Shown in pieces: positions 14,593 to 20,626 of a stretch of DNA of 54,886 nucleotides; the first letter of the stretch is position 1, and each line of letters begins with the position of its first letter. A program made the position numbers and the translations under genes. Below the pieces are notes generated by a model. That model searched no databases, was not told where the DNA came from, and was given only the letters and a program-made list of their open reading frames with translations. This DNA is from a virus, in the IMG/VR virus record IMGVR_UViG_3300019776_000172, positions 1-54,886 of that record; one strand, 5' to 3'.

Positions 14593-14772
14593 TCAAGCAT
14601 CATTTTTTTCGATCAGGGCTTCGAGCTCCCTGATGGCCCAGTTCAGGTCTTGGATCTCCACCCCCATGTCATGCAGGCCGTGCGCGTCTTTGGCTTGCAG
14701 GAAGACCCCTGCCATCTCCCAGCATATGCGTACCCGGTCTTGCAGGGCCGAGATCCGATCCTGCGCTGTCAC
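14593..14772 (-). CDS. Small helical protein (GTG start)
   Basis: This 59-residue frame, too short to be obvious, starts MTAQDRISALQDRVRICWEM and ends IRELEALIEKNDA. It is helical throughout. The GTG at 14772 overlaps the stop of the upstream gene (AAGTGACA), indicating coupling. Function unknown. Confidence 0.6.
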   Translation of the reverse strand: MTAQDRISALQDRVRICWEMAGVFLQAKDAHGLHDMGVEIQDLNWAIRELEALIEKNDA

Positions 14773-14888
14773 TTCAGTCTGTCCAGAAACACGCGCAGAT
14801 CGTAGGGGGTCTCTTCGTGCTTGCCCTGCGACGGCAGGAACCGCTTGAGATAGCTTGCGGGGATCTTGTTGCCACCCTTACCGCTCAC
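14769..14888 (-). CDS. Mini-protein (GTG start)
   Basis: This 39-residue frame starts MSGKGGNKIPASYLKRFLPS and ends VFLDRLK. Its GTG lies inside the end of the 32-residue gene upstream and its stop overlaps the next GTG start, forming a chain of overlapping small genes. Function unknown. Confidence 0.5.
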   Translation of the reverse strand: MSGKGGNKIPASYLKRFLPSQGKHEETPYDLRVFLDRLK

Positions 14889-14976
14889 GACGCTTCATCC
14901 CTTCATCAAGACCGACCATGTAGCCGATGAAGGCCCAGATCCCGCACACGGCGATGCCGATCAGATGTTCAGTCAT
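14878..14976 (-). CDS. Single-span membrane mini-protein
   Basis: This 32-residue frame starts MTEHLIGIAVCGIWAFIGYM and ends DEGMKRRER: one hydrophobic segment (about residues 5-22) followed by a charged tail, as in small inner-membrane phage peptides. The ATG overlaps the stop of the upstream gene. A membrane role is inferred from hydrophobicity only. Confidence 0.5.
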   Translation of the reverse strand: MTEHLIGIAVCGIWAFIGYMVGLDEGMKRRER

Positions 14977-15304
14977 CGAACACGATCCTTCCACCACGCT
15001 TGGCGAGTGCGGCGCGGAGGGCGTCAGCATCCGTTGGTGCATTATACCATCCAAGTTCTTCCATCGCCTCCACCAGCGGGTCAGGCTTTGGCGAAAGGAT
15101 GGAGCCGTTCAAATGCTCCCCTGCCTCAATGGCGTCTGCTAAATACGCCCCAACATTCGCGGGGTTACACCCAGCAAACTGTTCATCATTCGCCCGCAGC
15201 CACGCGACAATCGCTGCGAGTTCTTTTTCAGCGCCATCATCGTAGCCTACGCAGTAGATGGCGGTCAGTTTTTCGTCCAAATCGGCCTGTGTGATCTCAG
15301 TCAT
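14969..15304 (-). CDS. Accessory protein, paralogue of 15301-15537
   Basis: This 111-residue protein starts MTEITQADLDEKLTAIYCVG, with AAIVAWLR in the middle and AIEAGEHL near residue 63. The neighbour 15301-15537 shares the same N-terminal MTEITQAD, the AIVAWL segment and the AGEHL segment, so the two arose by tandem duplication. Such proteins are frequent in accessory regions of alphaproteobacterial phages. Function unknown. Confidence 0.7.
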   Translation of the reverse strand: MTEITQADLDEKLTAIYCVGYDDGAEKELAAIVAWLRANDEQFAGCNPANVGAYLADAIEAGEHLNGSILSPKPDPLVEAMEELGWYNAPTDADALRAALAKRGGRIVFDD

Positions 15305-15537
15305 TTCAAATGCTCCCCTGCCTTAATCCCGTCGATCATATCGAACACATCAATGTTGTCTGTGGCATCGCCCACCCATTGCTCATGCAGCCACGCGACA
15401 ATCGCAGCACGTTCTTGCATGCGGTGACGGGCGAAGGTTTCAGCGGTGAACACATGACACCTGTCGCAGGTGCATAGGTCAACCTCATTCCACAGCTCTT
15501 CCGTTGCATCATAGTCAGCCTGTGTGATCTCCGTCAT
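15301..15537 (-). CDS. Accessory protein with CxxC motif, paralogue of 14969-15304
   Basis: This 78-residue protein starts MTEITQADYDATEELWNEVD and carries CTCDRC at about 23-28, then AAIVAWLHEQW and a closing IKAGEHLK. It is a shortened relative of the next gene with a Cys-rich insertion that could bind zinc. Its stop overlaps the paralogue's start by four bases. Confidence 0.7.
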   Translation of the reverse strand: MTEITQADYDATEELWNEVDLCTCDRCHVFTAETFARHRMQERAAIVAWLHEQWVGDATDNIDVFDMIDGIKAGEHLK

Positions 15538-15854
15538 TTCGTTTCCCCCAAGGCTGCGATTGCATCACGCTGACGATTGCCACAGCCGCCATTAAGCCAA
15601 TCCCGTGCAGCGTCTTCCGATTGCGCAGATATGGCAGCGTATTGCTTTGCGCCGTTGTAATAAGCCAAGTCCTGTAATGCTTCGCTTTTAGTCAGCAACT
15701 CACGTAGCCGCTCGTTCTCTGCGCTTAGGGCTTCGATGCGGTCGGCGGCATCTTTACATACCGGATGGTTAACTTTTGGCTTCGCAAGGTGCCATTCACC
15801 ATCGCAACAAATGTGGCGTAGTTCTTCGACCAGCGCTTTGTCGTGGTCAGTCAT
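15534..15854 (-). CDS. Ead/Ea22-like accessory protein
   Basis: This 106-residue protein starts MTDHDKALVEELRHICCDGE. Residues about 34-53 are a heptad-rich helix (AADRIEALSAENERLRELLT) typical of the Ea22-like accessory proteins of lambdoid and other phages; it ends RQRDAIAALGETK. The start at 15854 follows GAGGAAGATAGCG. It shares the ADRIEAL..ERLRE helix with the 16065-16364 protein. Biochemical role unknown. Confidence 0.65.
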   Translation of the reverse strand: MTDHDKALVEELRHICCDGEWHLAKPKVNHPVCKDAADRIEALSAENERLRELLTKSEALQDLAYYNGAKQYAAISAQSEDAARDWLNGGCGNRQRDAIAALGETK

Positions 15855-16068
15855 CGCTATCTTCCTCTTCGCTATCGGTGAAGTCCTTGATGACTTCCGC
15901 CACGCGCTTCTGGGCAAACAAAAAGCCAGACAGCCAGCCAGTAGATTCACCATCGTTGTTCGCCAGTTCGCACATGGCCAACTCCACTGTGAGGGCACGA
16001 GACAGTTCTTCGATGGCATCGTGGTAGCCAGCCTCATAAGCGGCAGATGCTAATGGCTTGTCAGTCAT
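15847..16068 (-). CDS. Hypothetical acidic protein
   Basis: This 73-residue protein starts MTDKPLASAAYEAGYHDAIE and ends with a run of acidic residues (FTDSEEEDSDD). The start at 16068 follows GGGAGAGACGGA. It is overlapped by its neighbours by a few bases on both sides. Function unknown. Confidence 0.65.
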   Translation of the reverse strand: MTDKPLASAAYEAGYHDAIEELSRALTVELAMCELANNDGESTGWLSGFLFAQKRVAEVIKDFTDSEEEDSDD

Positions 16069-16364
16069 TCCGTCTCTCCCAGTGCTGCGCGGGCAACTTC
16101 GCGACACGCCATCAACTCTCGTGCGAATGTTTCGTTTATCCCTTCGTCAATGCCGGGAAAGCCGCTGGTGTTGCCGTTTGCGATCTTCTGCAACGCCTCA
16201 CGCAGCCGCTCAATCTCTGCCAATAGCGCTTCGATGCGGTCGGCGGCTTGCCGAATATCTACGTTCATCTGGCGGGAAGTGCGGTCTTTGCAGTAGATGG
16301 TCAAACCATCTTCTGGAGCCATGATCTTCAACCGCGCCACCAACGCACTGTCCTCATCAATCAT
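16065..16364 (-). CDS. Ead/Ea22-like accessory protein, second copy
   Basis: This 99-residue protein starts MIDEDSALVARLKIMAPEDG. It has a helix, QAADRIEALLAEIERLREAL, closely like that of 15534-15854, and ends with REVARAALGETE, which also matches the other copy's ALGETK end. The two genes look like a duplication separated by one gene. Role unknown. Confidence 0.65.
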   Translation of the reverse strand: MIDEDSALVARLKIMAPEDGLTIYCKDRTSRQMNVDIRQAADRIEALLAEIERLREALQKIANGNTSGFPGIDEGINETFARELMACREVARAALGETE

Positions 16365-16479
16365 TGCCTTGCGCCTTCTGTCCTGAGCATGGGATTTCAA
16401 AGTCAACCTCGCCGTATCTTGGGCATACGCATTTAACGCACCTTTCCGTTGTCATGTCGAAGTCATGTTCTTCAGTCAT
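16357..16479 (-). CDS. Cys-rich mini-protein
   Basis: This 40-residue frame starts MTEEHDFDMTTERCVKCVCP and has a further Cys (FEIPCSGQK), so C-x2-C-x-C...C could hold one zinc ion. The ATG at 16479 and stop at 16357 overlap both neighbours by a few bases. It is similar in plan to tiny zinc-ribbon proteins in phage accessory operons. Confidence 0.55.
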   Translation of the reverse strand: MTEEHDFDMTTERCVKCVCPRYGEVDFEIPCSGQKAQGND

Positions 16480-16721
16480 TGGAAACGCTCCTTGAGTTGG
16501 CGGATGTTATCCGCAGCCTCGTGATCTTCTGCCCATATGCTGCTCATCACTTCCTCCGCTGCCATATCCAAGATCATCGGCGCGGCTGCACGGATGGCTG
16601 CGCGGGCATCATCCCGATACAATTCTCTCAGCCACTCGCTACATTCCTTCCACGGAACTTCGTTGATATTTTCTTGGCCAGCTAGTGCCATTGCCACGGC
16701 TTCGATCAGGTCGTCAGTCAC
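16476..16721 (-). CDS. Hypothetical helical protein (GTG start)
   Basis: This 81-residue protein is read from the GTG at 16721 (MTDDLIEAVAMALAGQENIN), which follows AGAGGGG with a seven-base spacer and overlaps the upstream stop. The middle (AARAAIRAAAPMILDMAAEE-like) is of a type seen in many accessory phage proteins. Function unknown. Confidence 0.6.
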   Translation of the reverse strand: MTDDLIEAVAMALAGQENINEVPWKECSEWLRELYRDDARAAIRAAAPMILDMAAEEVMSSIWAEDHEAADNIRQLKERFQ

Positions 16722-16992
16722 GGCCAAACCCCTCTTCCCAAAGTTCGATGGCGCGGACAGAAATGGTCACGCTATCAAGTTCTTCGTCATGCAATCGCCA
16801 CGCCTCACGCGCACACAACAGCTTGCGATCCACGGGCGGCTGCTCGTATTTCTGGATCATGTCGCAAAGGGCCGTGAAACCGGGGTCATCCACATCGTGA
16901 TAAAGGGAGCGCAGAGTTAGCTCATCCTCTCCATTCCACTGAAACCGCTTCGCAGCTTCGATCAGAACCCAATCTGGTGGTGTGTCAGTCAT
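16714..16992 (-). CDS. Hypothetical protein
   Basis: This 92-residue protein starts MTDTPPDWVLIEAAKRFQWN, with a C-terminal ISVRAIELWEEGFGRD. The layout 'P-D-W-V/A-x-x-A...' is widespread in short phage proteins of unknown role. It is linked by small overlaps to both neighbours. Confidence 0.6.
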   Translation of the reverse strand: MTDTPPDWVLIEAAKRFQWNGEDELTLRSLYHDVDDPGFTALCDMIQKYEQPPVDRKLLCAREAWRLHDEELDSVTISVRAIELWEEGFGRD

Positions 16993-17167
16993 CGCCCTGC
17001 TCCTTCTGCTGACGCTTCAGCTTGTGATAGCGCCCCTCGGCGGCGGATGCCGTGATACCTAACTGCTCGCCTATGTCAGCGAACCGCAGTCCGTAGTTTT
17101 TCAGCTCCATAAGACGGCGCTCCATCTCAGGCGTCCAAACGACACGCCCCTTGTAAACATGGTTCAT
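16985..17167 (-). CDS. Myb/GcrA-like DNA-binding protein
   Basis: This 60-residue protein is almost entirely one helix-turn-helix domain: VVWTPEMERRLMELKNYGLR, then FADIGEQLGITASAAEGRYHKLKR. It fits the Myb/SANT pattern with a leading Trp and the GcrA-type layout known in alphaproteobacterial regulators. It probably binds DNA as a small transcription factor; the target is unknown. The start at 17167 follows GAGG. Confidence 0.65.
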   Translation of the reverse strand: MNHVYKGRVVWTPEMERRLMELKNYGLRFADIGEQLGITASAAEGRYHKLKRQQKEQGDD

Positions 17168-17177
17168 TTCCAAAACC

Positions 17178-17540
17178 TCAACGCCCACTGCACATATCTT
17201 TTATCGTGCCGTCCATGATGGTGTCAGGCACAGCGATGTCCCACTTCTTGTCGAGCGAATCGTCATACGTCACTGGCTTGCGGTCACGGCCATAGTACGT
17301 TGATTTCAGGTACATGAACGAATTGGAATCGCACTTAACTGCGATCAGTGACGTTGAGTACGTCCCGTCAGTGTTGTCCATGCGCATCCAGCCCCATGTG
17401 TAATCTTTGTTCTGCGCCCGGCTGTCGTCATCGACCCAGACCTTCGTGCCCCGGTCACTCTCTGCGACCATCCTCCAAGATGCGGCCGTTGCCGCAGAGG
17501 GGATTGTGAGCGCCACCAGCGCCAATGCAATGCGCACCAT
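17178..17540 (-). CDS. Secreted surface-adhesin E-like protein
   Basis: This 120-residue protein has a clear signal peptide (MVRIALALVALTIPSAATAA, cleavage after AATAA). The mature part follows the Adhesin_E plan: W-R-M-V, then VWVDDDSRA, a Trp-rich strand TWGWMRM, AVKCDS and a final DMC. The two cysteines probably form a disulphide in the periplasm. Exported accessory proteins of phages often alter the host surface or block superinfection, but the function here is not shown. It is flanked by regulatory and unknown genes. Confidence 0.7.
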   Translation of the reverse strand: MVRIALALVALTIPSAATAASWRMVAESDRGTKVWVDDDSRAQNKDYTWGWMRMDNTDGTYSTSLIAVKCDSNSFMYLKSTYYGRDRKPVTYDDSLDKKWDIAVPDTIMDGTIKDMCSGR

Positions 17541-17551
17541 AACGTGTCTCC

Positions 17552-17761
17552 TTATTTGCTAAGTTTTGACCAAAGGCGGTCGAGGACAACCGAGTAGCTC
17601 TCCTGCTCGGCGTCCCATTCGTTTTCGATCTCATCCATCAGGTCGAAGAAGTCGCCCGTGGGATCTCCCGGCGCAAACCGCAGCACGTCGTTAGTCTTGT
17701 GATTGACGAACGTCGTGCCAGACGGCGTGCTGTCGATGGTGTAGTTTTCAAAGCGGATCAT
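17552..17761 (-). CDS. Hypothetical protein, first gene of a cassette
   Basis: This 69-residue protein starts MIRFENYTIDSTPSGTTFVN and has an acidic C-terminal half (DFFDLMDEIENEWDAEQE). The ATG at 17761 follows ACAGGAGGAACAT, directly behind the 17775 hairpin and the palindrome 17819-17832. The following gene encodes the secreted protein, so both may be co-regulated. Confidence 0.65.
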   Translation of the reverse strand: MIRFENYTIDSTPSGTTFVNHKTNDVLRFAPGDPTGDFFDLMDEIENEWDAEQESYSVVLDRLWSKLSK

Positions 17762-17774
17762 ATGTTCCTCCTGT

Positions 17775-17787
17775 GGGCCACCGGCCC
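17775..17787 (-). promoter_or_regulatory. Start-associated hairpin, copy 3
   Basis: GGGCC-GGT-GGCCC stem-loop followed by ACAGGAGGAACAT and the start at 17761, preceded by GTCAACG exactly as at 14525. It is one of the seven hairpin plus ribosome-site modules. Confidence 0.6.
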
Positions 17788-17800
17788 CGTTGACATGATC

Positions 17801-17828
17801 AATCTACAGATATTTATTCCCCTTGCAA
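17801..17828 (-). promoter_or_regulatory. Promoter candidate inside the palindrome cassette
   Basis: On the minus strand, TTGCAA (from the palindrome) and TAGATT are separated by 16 bases, about 35 bases before the start codon at 17761. If correct, a protein bound to the palindrome would cover the -35 element. Confidence 0.3.
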
Positions 17829-17984
17829 GGGGTCTTTGTTATTTTTTATTTGGTTCCTAATCAGATCCCCGCCGTCCCACTGGCCTGAGCGGATGCCGCG
17901 CACGACAACCTCGCTGTAAGGGTGCCCCTCCGCCTCGCGCTGGGCGATGAGATCTTCGCGCGCCTTGATGATTGGGTCGCTCAT
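17814..17984 (-). CDS. Small hypothetical protein, ends in the palindrome
   Basis: This 56-residue frame starts MSDPIIKAREDLIAQREAEG and ends NKDPLQGE. Its last codons cover the palindrome CCCCTTGCAAGGGG, so the operator candidate overlaps coding sequence. The ATG overlaps the stop of the upstream gene. It is similar in plan to short helical accessory proteins. Function unknown. Confidence 0.6.
   Translation of the reverse strand: MSDPIIKAREDLIAQREAEGHPYSEVVVRGIRSGQWDGGDLIRNQIKNNKDPLQGE
17819..17832. promoter_or_regulatory. 14-bp perfect palindrome, operator candidate
   Basis: CCCCTTGCAAGGGG, the sister of 14570-14583. Both share the centre TTGCAA, a following (A/G)TAAAT, then about 25 bases to GTCAACGGGGC and the start-associated hairpin. 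Confidence 0.5.
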
Positions 17985-18163
17985 TGGATTGTGTCCGTCT
18001 CACTTGGTCTTGTTACGATGATTGCCCACTTCCCATCGGTGAAGGGAATTGTCAGGTGCAGGTGGCCTTCAAAATAGCCCATCTCATCCCAGTCGTCTGC
18101 CTCAGCCTCCTCCAGCCGGGATATAAAATCGAAGATGATCTCACCCAGTTGCGTAGGCGTCAT
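17981..18163 (-). CDS. Hypothetical protein
   Basis: This 60-residue protein starts MTPTQLGEIIFDFISRLEEA and has a C-terminal beta part (LTIPFTDGKWAIIVTRP). The ATG at 18163 follows AGAGGTACGCCA; longer frames upstream overlap the preceding gene. Function unknown. Confidence 0.65.
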   Translation of the reverse strand: MTPTQLGEIIFDFISRLEEAEADDWDEMGYFEGHLHLTIPFTDGKWAIIVTRPSETDTIQ

Positions 18164-18383
18164 TGGCGTACCTCTCCTCGATATAGTCCGCCACGGTTTC
18201 AATGACTTGGCAATTAGCCTCTGTGGCCGCCAGATCGACACTGGGTCTGTCCATCGCCATGCAGACAGCTAGATGAGCCTCGTCACGCAGATCCTTGACG
18301 ATCCTTGAGATTAAATCAGCTTGAATTTGCCCACGTCGATCATGACGACTGGTTCCACATCCTTTGGGTCGTTCCTGTCCCAT
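18141..18383 (-). CDS. Hypothetical protein, start uncertain
   Basis: The C-terminal part (IVKDLRDEAHLAVCMAMDRP to IEERYANDAYATG) looks like a real small helical protein. The only ATG near its beginning (18383, after AAAGGGGGGAAG) would overlap the preceding gene by 73 bases and gives an atypical Arg/Gly-rich N-terminus. Internal ATGs at 18260 and 18254 lack ribosome sites. A non-standard start near 18310 is possible. Confidence 0.45.
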   Translation of the reverse strand: MGQERPKGCGTSRHDRRGQIQADLISRIVKDLRDEAHLAVCMAMDRPSVDLAATEANCQVIETVADYIEERYANDAYATG

Positions 18384-18721
18384 CTTCCCCCCTTTGAAAT
18401 CTCATGATCAACCGGGATACTGACATAGCCAATATCATCCTCCCAATGGACCAGCAGCGCAACATAAAATCCCATGCTGGCCCAATTAGACAGAGCGTCG
18501 TATTTGCCCTTACTAAGCATGTAGGTTGGATAGGCGGTGCGAGGGTTCTTCCTGCACTTTACCTCGACCACCGCCTTACCATCTCGCCCACGGCAGAGCA
18601 TATAATCTGCCCGGGCCCCGACGGGCAGCTTCACGGGAAAGGTGTTGGTGTGCGTAGAAAACTCCTGCACGGCCATCCACTCCCGATCCAGATCCTCCTC
18701 GGTTTCGTACATCGGCCGCAT
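18311..18721 (-). CDS. PD-(D/E)XK nuclease-like protein
   Basis: This 136-residue protein has the restriction-endonuclease-like core. An N-terminal helical part is followed by ADYMLCRGRDGKAVVEVKCR (about 40-59), containing the metal-binding Asp and the E-x-K pair on adjacent strands, then a helix with Lys (SKGKYDALSNWAS) and YVALLVHWEDDIGYVSI. This is the arrangement of small PD-(D/E)XK nucleases and Holliday-junction resolvase relatives. Substrate unknown. The ATG at 18721 is at the end of the preceding gene's region. Confidence 0.6.
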   Translation of the reverse strand: MRPMYETEEDLDREWMAVQEFSTHTNTFPVKLPVGARADYMLCRGRDGKAVVEVKCRKNPRTAYPTYMLSKGKYDALSNWASMGFYVALLVHWEDDIGYVSIPVDHEISKGGRWDRNDPKDVEPVVMIDVGKFKLI

Positions 18722-18725
18722 GTTA

Positions 18726-18938
18726 TCAGCGCCTGATAACTGCTTCGATGTCGTATGCGTACTTCACAGCCTCAATTTGCTGGTCGACCGTCATGGGGCC
18801 GAAGAGCTTCTTGGTGCTGATGATGGCCTGCGCGAGAGCCCGAGATCCTTCGATGATCTTTCTGCGCTCCCACTCGATAGCCTGATCGCGTATTTCCAGC
18901 TCTCTGGACGATAGAGCCATCCTTTTGAGCTTACTCAT
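18726..18938 (-). CDS. Hypothetical helical protein
   Basis: This 70-residue protein starts MSKLKRMALSSRELEIRDQA with two long helices (IEWERRKIIEGSRALAQAI and QQIEAVKYAYDIEAVIRR). The start at 18938 follows GGGAGGCGCGTTGC and overlaps the upstream stop by four bases. Function unknown. Confidence 0.65.
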   Translation of the reverse strand: MSKLKRMALSSRELEIRDQAIEWERRKIIEGSRALAQAIISTKKLFGPMTVDQQIEAVKYAYDIEAVIRR

Positions 18939-19126
18939 GCAACGCGCCTCCCTGTGCGCTCCTGAGCCCTCTGGCGCAGGCTTTCGACCCGTGTACCCCG
19001 ACACCCTCCTGCCATGTCGTATTCACGGCACAGGCGGGTCAGCTCTTGATCCAGAGCCCGAAGCTCCGCCTTGAGCTTGTCGTGCTTTGCAAACGCCTTA
19101 GAGGCTCTCTTCAAAATCTCGTCCAT
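18935..19126 (-). CDS. Hypothetical coiled-coil protein
   Basis: This 63-residue protein starts MDEILKRASKAFAKHDKLKA, with a helix rich in Leu, Lys and Glu and a basic C-terminus (ESLRQRAQERTGRRVA). The ATG at 19126 follows GAGG; one at 19132 is an alternative. It overlaps the end of the HTH gene upstream by 29 bases. Function unknown. Confidence 0.6.
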   Translation of the reverse strand: MDEILKRASKAFAKHDKLKAELRALDQELTRLCREYDMAGGCRGTRVESLRQRAQERTGRRVA

Positions 19127-19328
19127 CACCATCCTCATCAATCCAGACATAACCTGAAAGCATCGCCTCAACAGCGACTGAGATCGGTCCAGAGACCTCT
19201 ATCTCGCCGCTCTCCATGCGACGCACAGTGCGATACCCATTTGCTTCCGAGAGGCGCAGCGCGGCCGCCATGTCACGCACGGTCAGGCCGAGCTGCTTTC
19301 GGGCAGCCTTGAACTCCTCTGGGCTCAC
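19098..19328 (-). CDS. XRE-family HTH transcriptional regulator (GTG start)
   Basis: This 76-residue protein has a helix-turn-helix of the antitoxin/Cro type: EEFKAARKQLGLTVRDMAAA, then SEANGYRTVRRMESGEIEVS. The remainder (VAVEAMLSGYVWIDEDGDGR) is an acidic C-terminal tail. It starts at the GTG at 19328, which overlaps the preceding stop (AAGTGAGC). It is the second repressor-like protein of the phage and may regulate one of the early sub-operons. Confidence 0.75.
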   Translation of the reverse strand: MSPEEFKAARKQLGLTVRDMAAALRLSEANGYRTVRRMESGEIEVSGPISVAVEAMLSGYVWIDEDGDGRDFEESL

Positions 19329-19687
19329 TTTGTCACCTCAAGCAGCAGCCCGATGAACGAGGCCAGCGAAAGCCCAAATGACACAAAGAGGATGATCTGG
19401 AACGAGATCGGGAACTCTGCACCCGAGCTCTGGACCTCAACATATTCAGTGGGCTTTGAGAGGAACAAGGGGATGCTATGTGCGTCCTTCAGCGCGTCCT
19501 GAAGAATGACGTTGCGGATCTTGTTGGCGCGGTGGACGCCTATACGGTGGGTGACAGCCGCAATCTCTTCGGCCGTCATGTCGATCACGTCACCCGCCGT
19601 CCTGAAGCCAGCGGCCTTGAGATGCGGGACGCACTTCATACCCTTGAGAGCGTGTTCAATCGGCTTGTTTTTCCATTCGGTGCTCAT
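19325..19687 (-). CDS. Protein with helix-hairpin-helix-like domain and C-terminal membrane span
   Basis: In this 120-residue protein, residues 1-60 (LKGMKCVPHLKAAGFRTAGD, then MTAEEIAAVTHRIGVHRANK) resemble the small helical HhH/SAM-like domains that bind nucleic acids or proteins. Residues about 97-117 (QIILFVSFGLSLASFIGLLL) form a membrane span. It is therefore probably a membrane-anchored protein with its helical domain in the cytoplasm. The start at 19687 follows AACAGGAGACTATC. No known family is recognised. Confidence 0.6.
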   Translation of the reverse strand: MSTEWKNKPIEHALKGMKCVPHLKAAGFRTAGDVIDMTAEEIAAVTHRIGVHRANKIRNVILQDALKDAHSIPLFLSKPTEYVEVQSSGAEFPISFQIILFVSFGLSLASFIGLLLEVTK

Positions 19688-19700
19688 GATAGTCTCCTGT

Positions 19701-19892
19701 TTAGCTAATGGTGAGGCCGTCTTCGATGATGCCATCGTAGATCGGTGGGAAGTATCGCCGCTCAATGACGGTGCCGTTTGCCCAGTTAAGGGCGTCTTCT
19801 GGGAAGTGCTCGTCTGCCCAGTCCTTTGCTGCGGTGTTTTGTGGCAGCAAAATCACGATTGACCCGTGGTCTAGAACAATGAAATCGGTCAT
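19701..19892 (-). CDS. Conserved small phage protein
   Basis: This 63-residue protein follows a pattern met in many phages and prophages: a first strand with D-H-G-S-I-V..L (FIVLDHGSIVILLPQNTAAK), then W-A/V-D-E-H-(F/L)-P-E-D-A..W, and a closing IIEDGLTIS. The biochemical role of this family is unknown. It overlaps no neighbour and is transcribed with them. Confidence 0.75.
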   Translation of the reverse strand: MTDFIVLDHGSIVILLPQNTAAKDWADEHFPEDALNWANGTVIERRYFPPIYDGIIEDGLTIS

Positions 19893-19893
19893 C

Positions 19894-20085
19894 TCAGTTC
19901 CCCAATGAAATTACGTCGTATTGAATGGCGCGGCCATTGTGCAGCTTGCCGCGATCAGCAGCCTCCAGCTCCATCGCGAGGCAGACGGCGGACGACCAGC
20001 TCTCAGAGTGAGCAACGGTGGCAATCCACTCGGTGCGGCCGTTGATGTCTTGGGCTGTGTGCTTGATGATTTCGAACTTAATCAT
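19894..20085 (-). CDS. Hypothetical small protein
   Basis: This 63-residue protein starts MIKFEIIKHTAQDINGRTEW. The ATG at 20085 follows GGAGGGTAGT and the start-associated hairpin at 20104. It is a beta-then-helix small protein without known family. Confidence 0.65.
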   Translation of the reverse strand: MIKFEIIKHTAQDINGRTEWIATVAHSESWSSAVCLAMELEAADRGKLHNGRAIQYDVISLGN

Positions 20086-20103
20086 ACTACCCTCCGAGGG
20101 TTG

Positions 20104-20119
20104 GGGGGCCGAAGCCCCC
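20104..20119 (-). promoter_or_regulatory. Start-associated hairpin, copy 4
   Basis: GGGGGC-TTCG-GCCCCC stem-loop followed by CAACCCTCGGAGGGTAGT and the start at 20085. It lies five bases after the stop of the preceding small gene. The absence of a U-run argues against a simple terminator. Confidence 0.6.
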
Positions 20120-20124
20120 GGTTG

Positions 20125-20295
20125 TTAAGCGTTTGGCTGTCGCACCCGCTCAATGGTGTATTTGCCCGGACCAAAGGTCTTGTCAGCTTGGCGCTTGCAA
20201 TCCTCAAAAGTCTTGCAGGGCGTGTCGGCGATAACAAACATCCCAATTGATGGGTCCGGAAGACTGGTGGCTTGCCAGTAATGCGTGCTCTTCAT
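20125..20295 (-). CDS. Small hypothetical protein
   Basis: This 56-residue frame starts MKSTHYWQATSLPDPSIGMF and ends YTIERVRQPNA. The ATG at 20295 follows CAGGAGGCCTGAGCC, a strong ribosome site. It is followed by hairpin copy 4. It is intact and codon use resembles the neighbours. Function unknown. Confidence 0.65.
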   Translation of the reverse strand: MKSTHYWQATSLPDPSIGMFVIADTPCKTFEDCKRQADKTFGPGKYTIERVRQPNA

Positions 20296-20298
20296 GGC

Positions 20299-20544
20299 TC
20301 AGGCCTCCTGACGCGCCAAACGCTTGGACACGATGTCGTAGATCTCGACCAAGGCGATACCGGCCTGATTAACCCACTCAGCAGGCGACCATGTGTTGGT
20401 GTACGGAACATACACGCTCACGGTCTCATAGATGTTGGCCTCAGGCTTGTAGTAGATGAAGTAGTGATACCCCTCGCCACGAACGATTTCGAGCGGGATG
20501 CCAGCCTTGTCGATTGCTGCCTGTGCTTGGCGGATCGTCGTCAT
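20299..20544 (-). CDS. Hypothetical small protein
   Basis: This 81-residue protein starts MTTIRQAQAAIDKAGIPLEI, continues with GEGYHYFIYYKPEANIYETV and ends ISKRLARQEA. This alpha-beta arrangement with a Gly-Tyr-rich beta hairpin is seen in small phage accessory proteins. The ATG at 20544 follows AACAAGGAGACTGAC and hairpin copy 5. Confidence 0.7.
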   Translation of the reverse strand: MTTIRQAQAAIDKAGIPLEIVRGEGYHYFIYYKPEANIYETVSVYVPYTNTWSPAEWVNQAGIALVEIYDIVSKRLARQEA

Positions 20545-20561
20545 GTCAGTCTCCTTGTTGT

Positions 20562-20575
20562 GGGCACCAATGCCC
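20562..20575 (-). promoter_or_regulatory. Start-associated hairpin, copy 5
   Basis: GGGCA-TTGG-TGCCC stem-loop followed by ACAACAAGGAGACTGAC and the start at 20544. Upstream, TTGACC (20611-20616) and TGCATTTTATTC lie on the minus strand, a candidate promoter region shared in part with the 27390-27408 area. Confidence 0.55.
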
Positions 20576-20626
20576 TCTGACAAACCCCCCTTAGGTGAAT
20601 AAAATGCAGGGGTCAATATCTTTTTT

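Noticed and set aside
20104-20119. GGGGGC-TTCG-GCCCCC as a plain intrinsic terminator
   Set aside because: No U-run follows it and the same module precedes start codons at six other places, so a start-associated role fits better.
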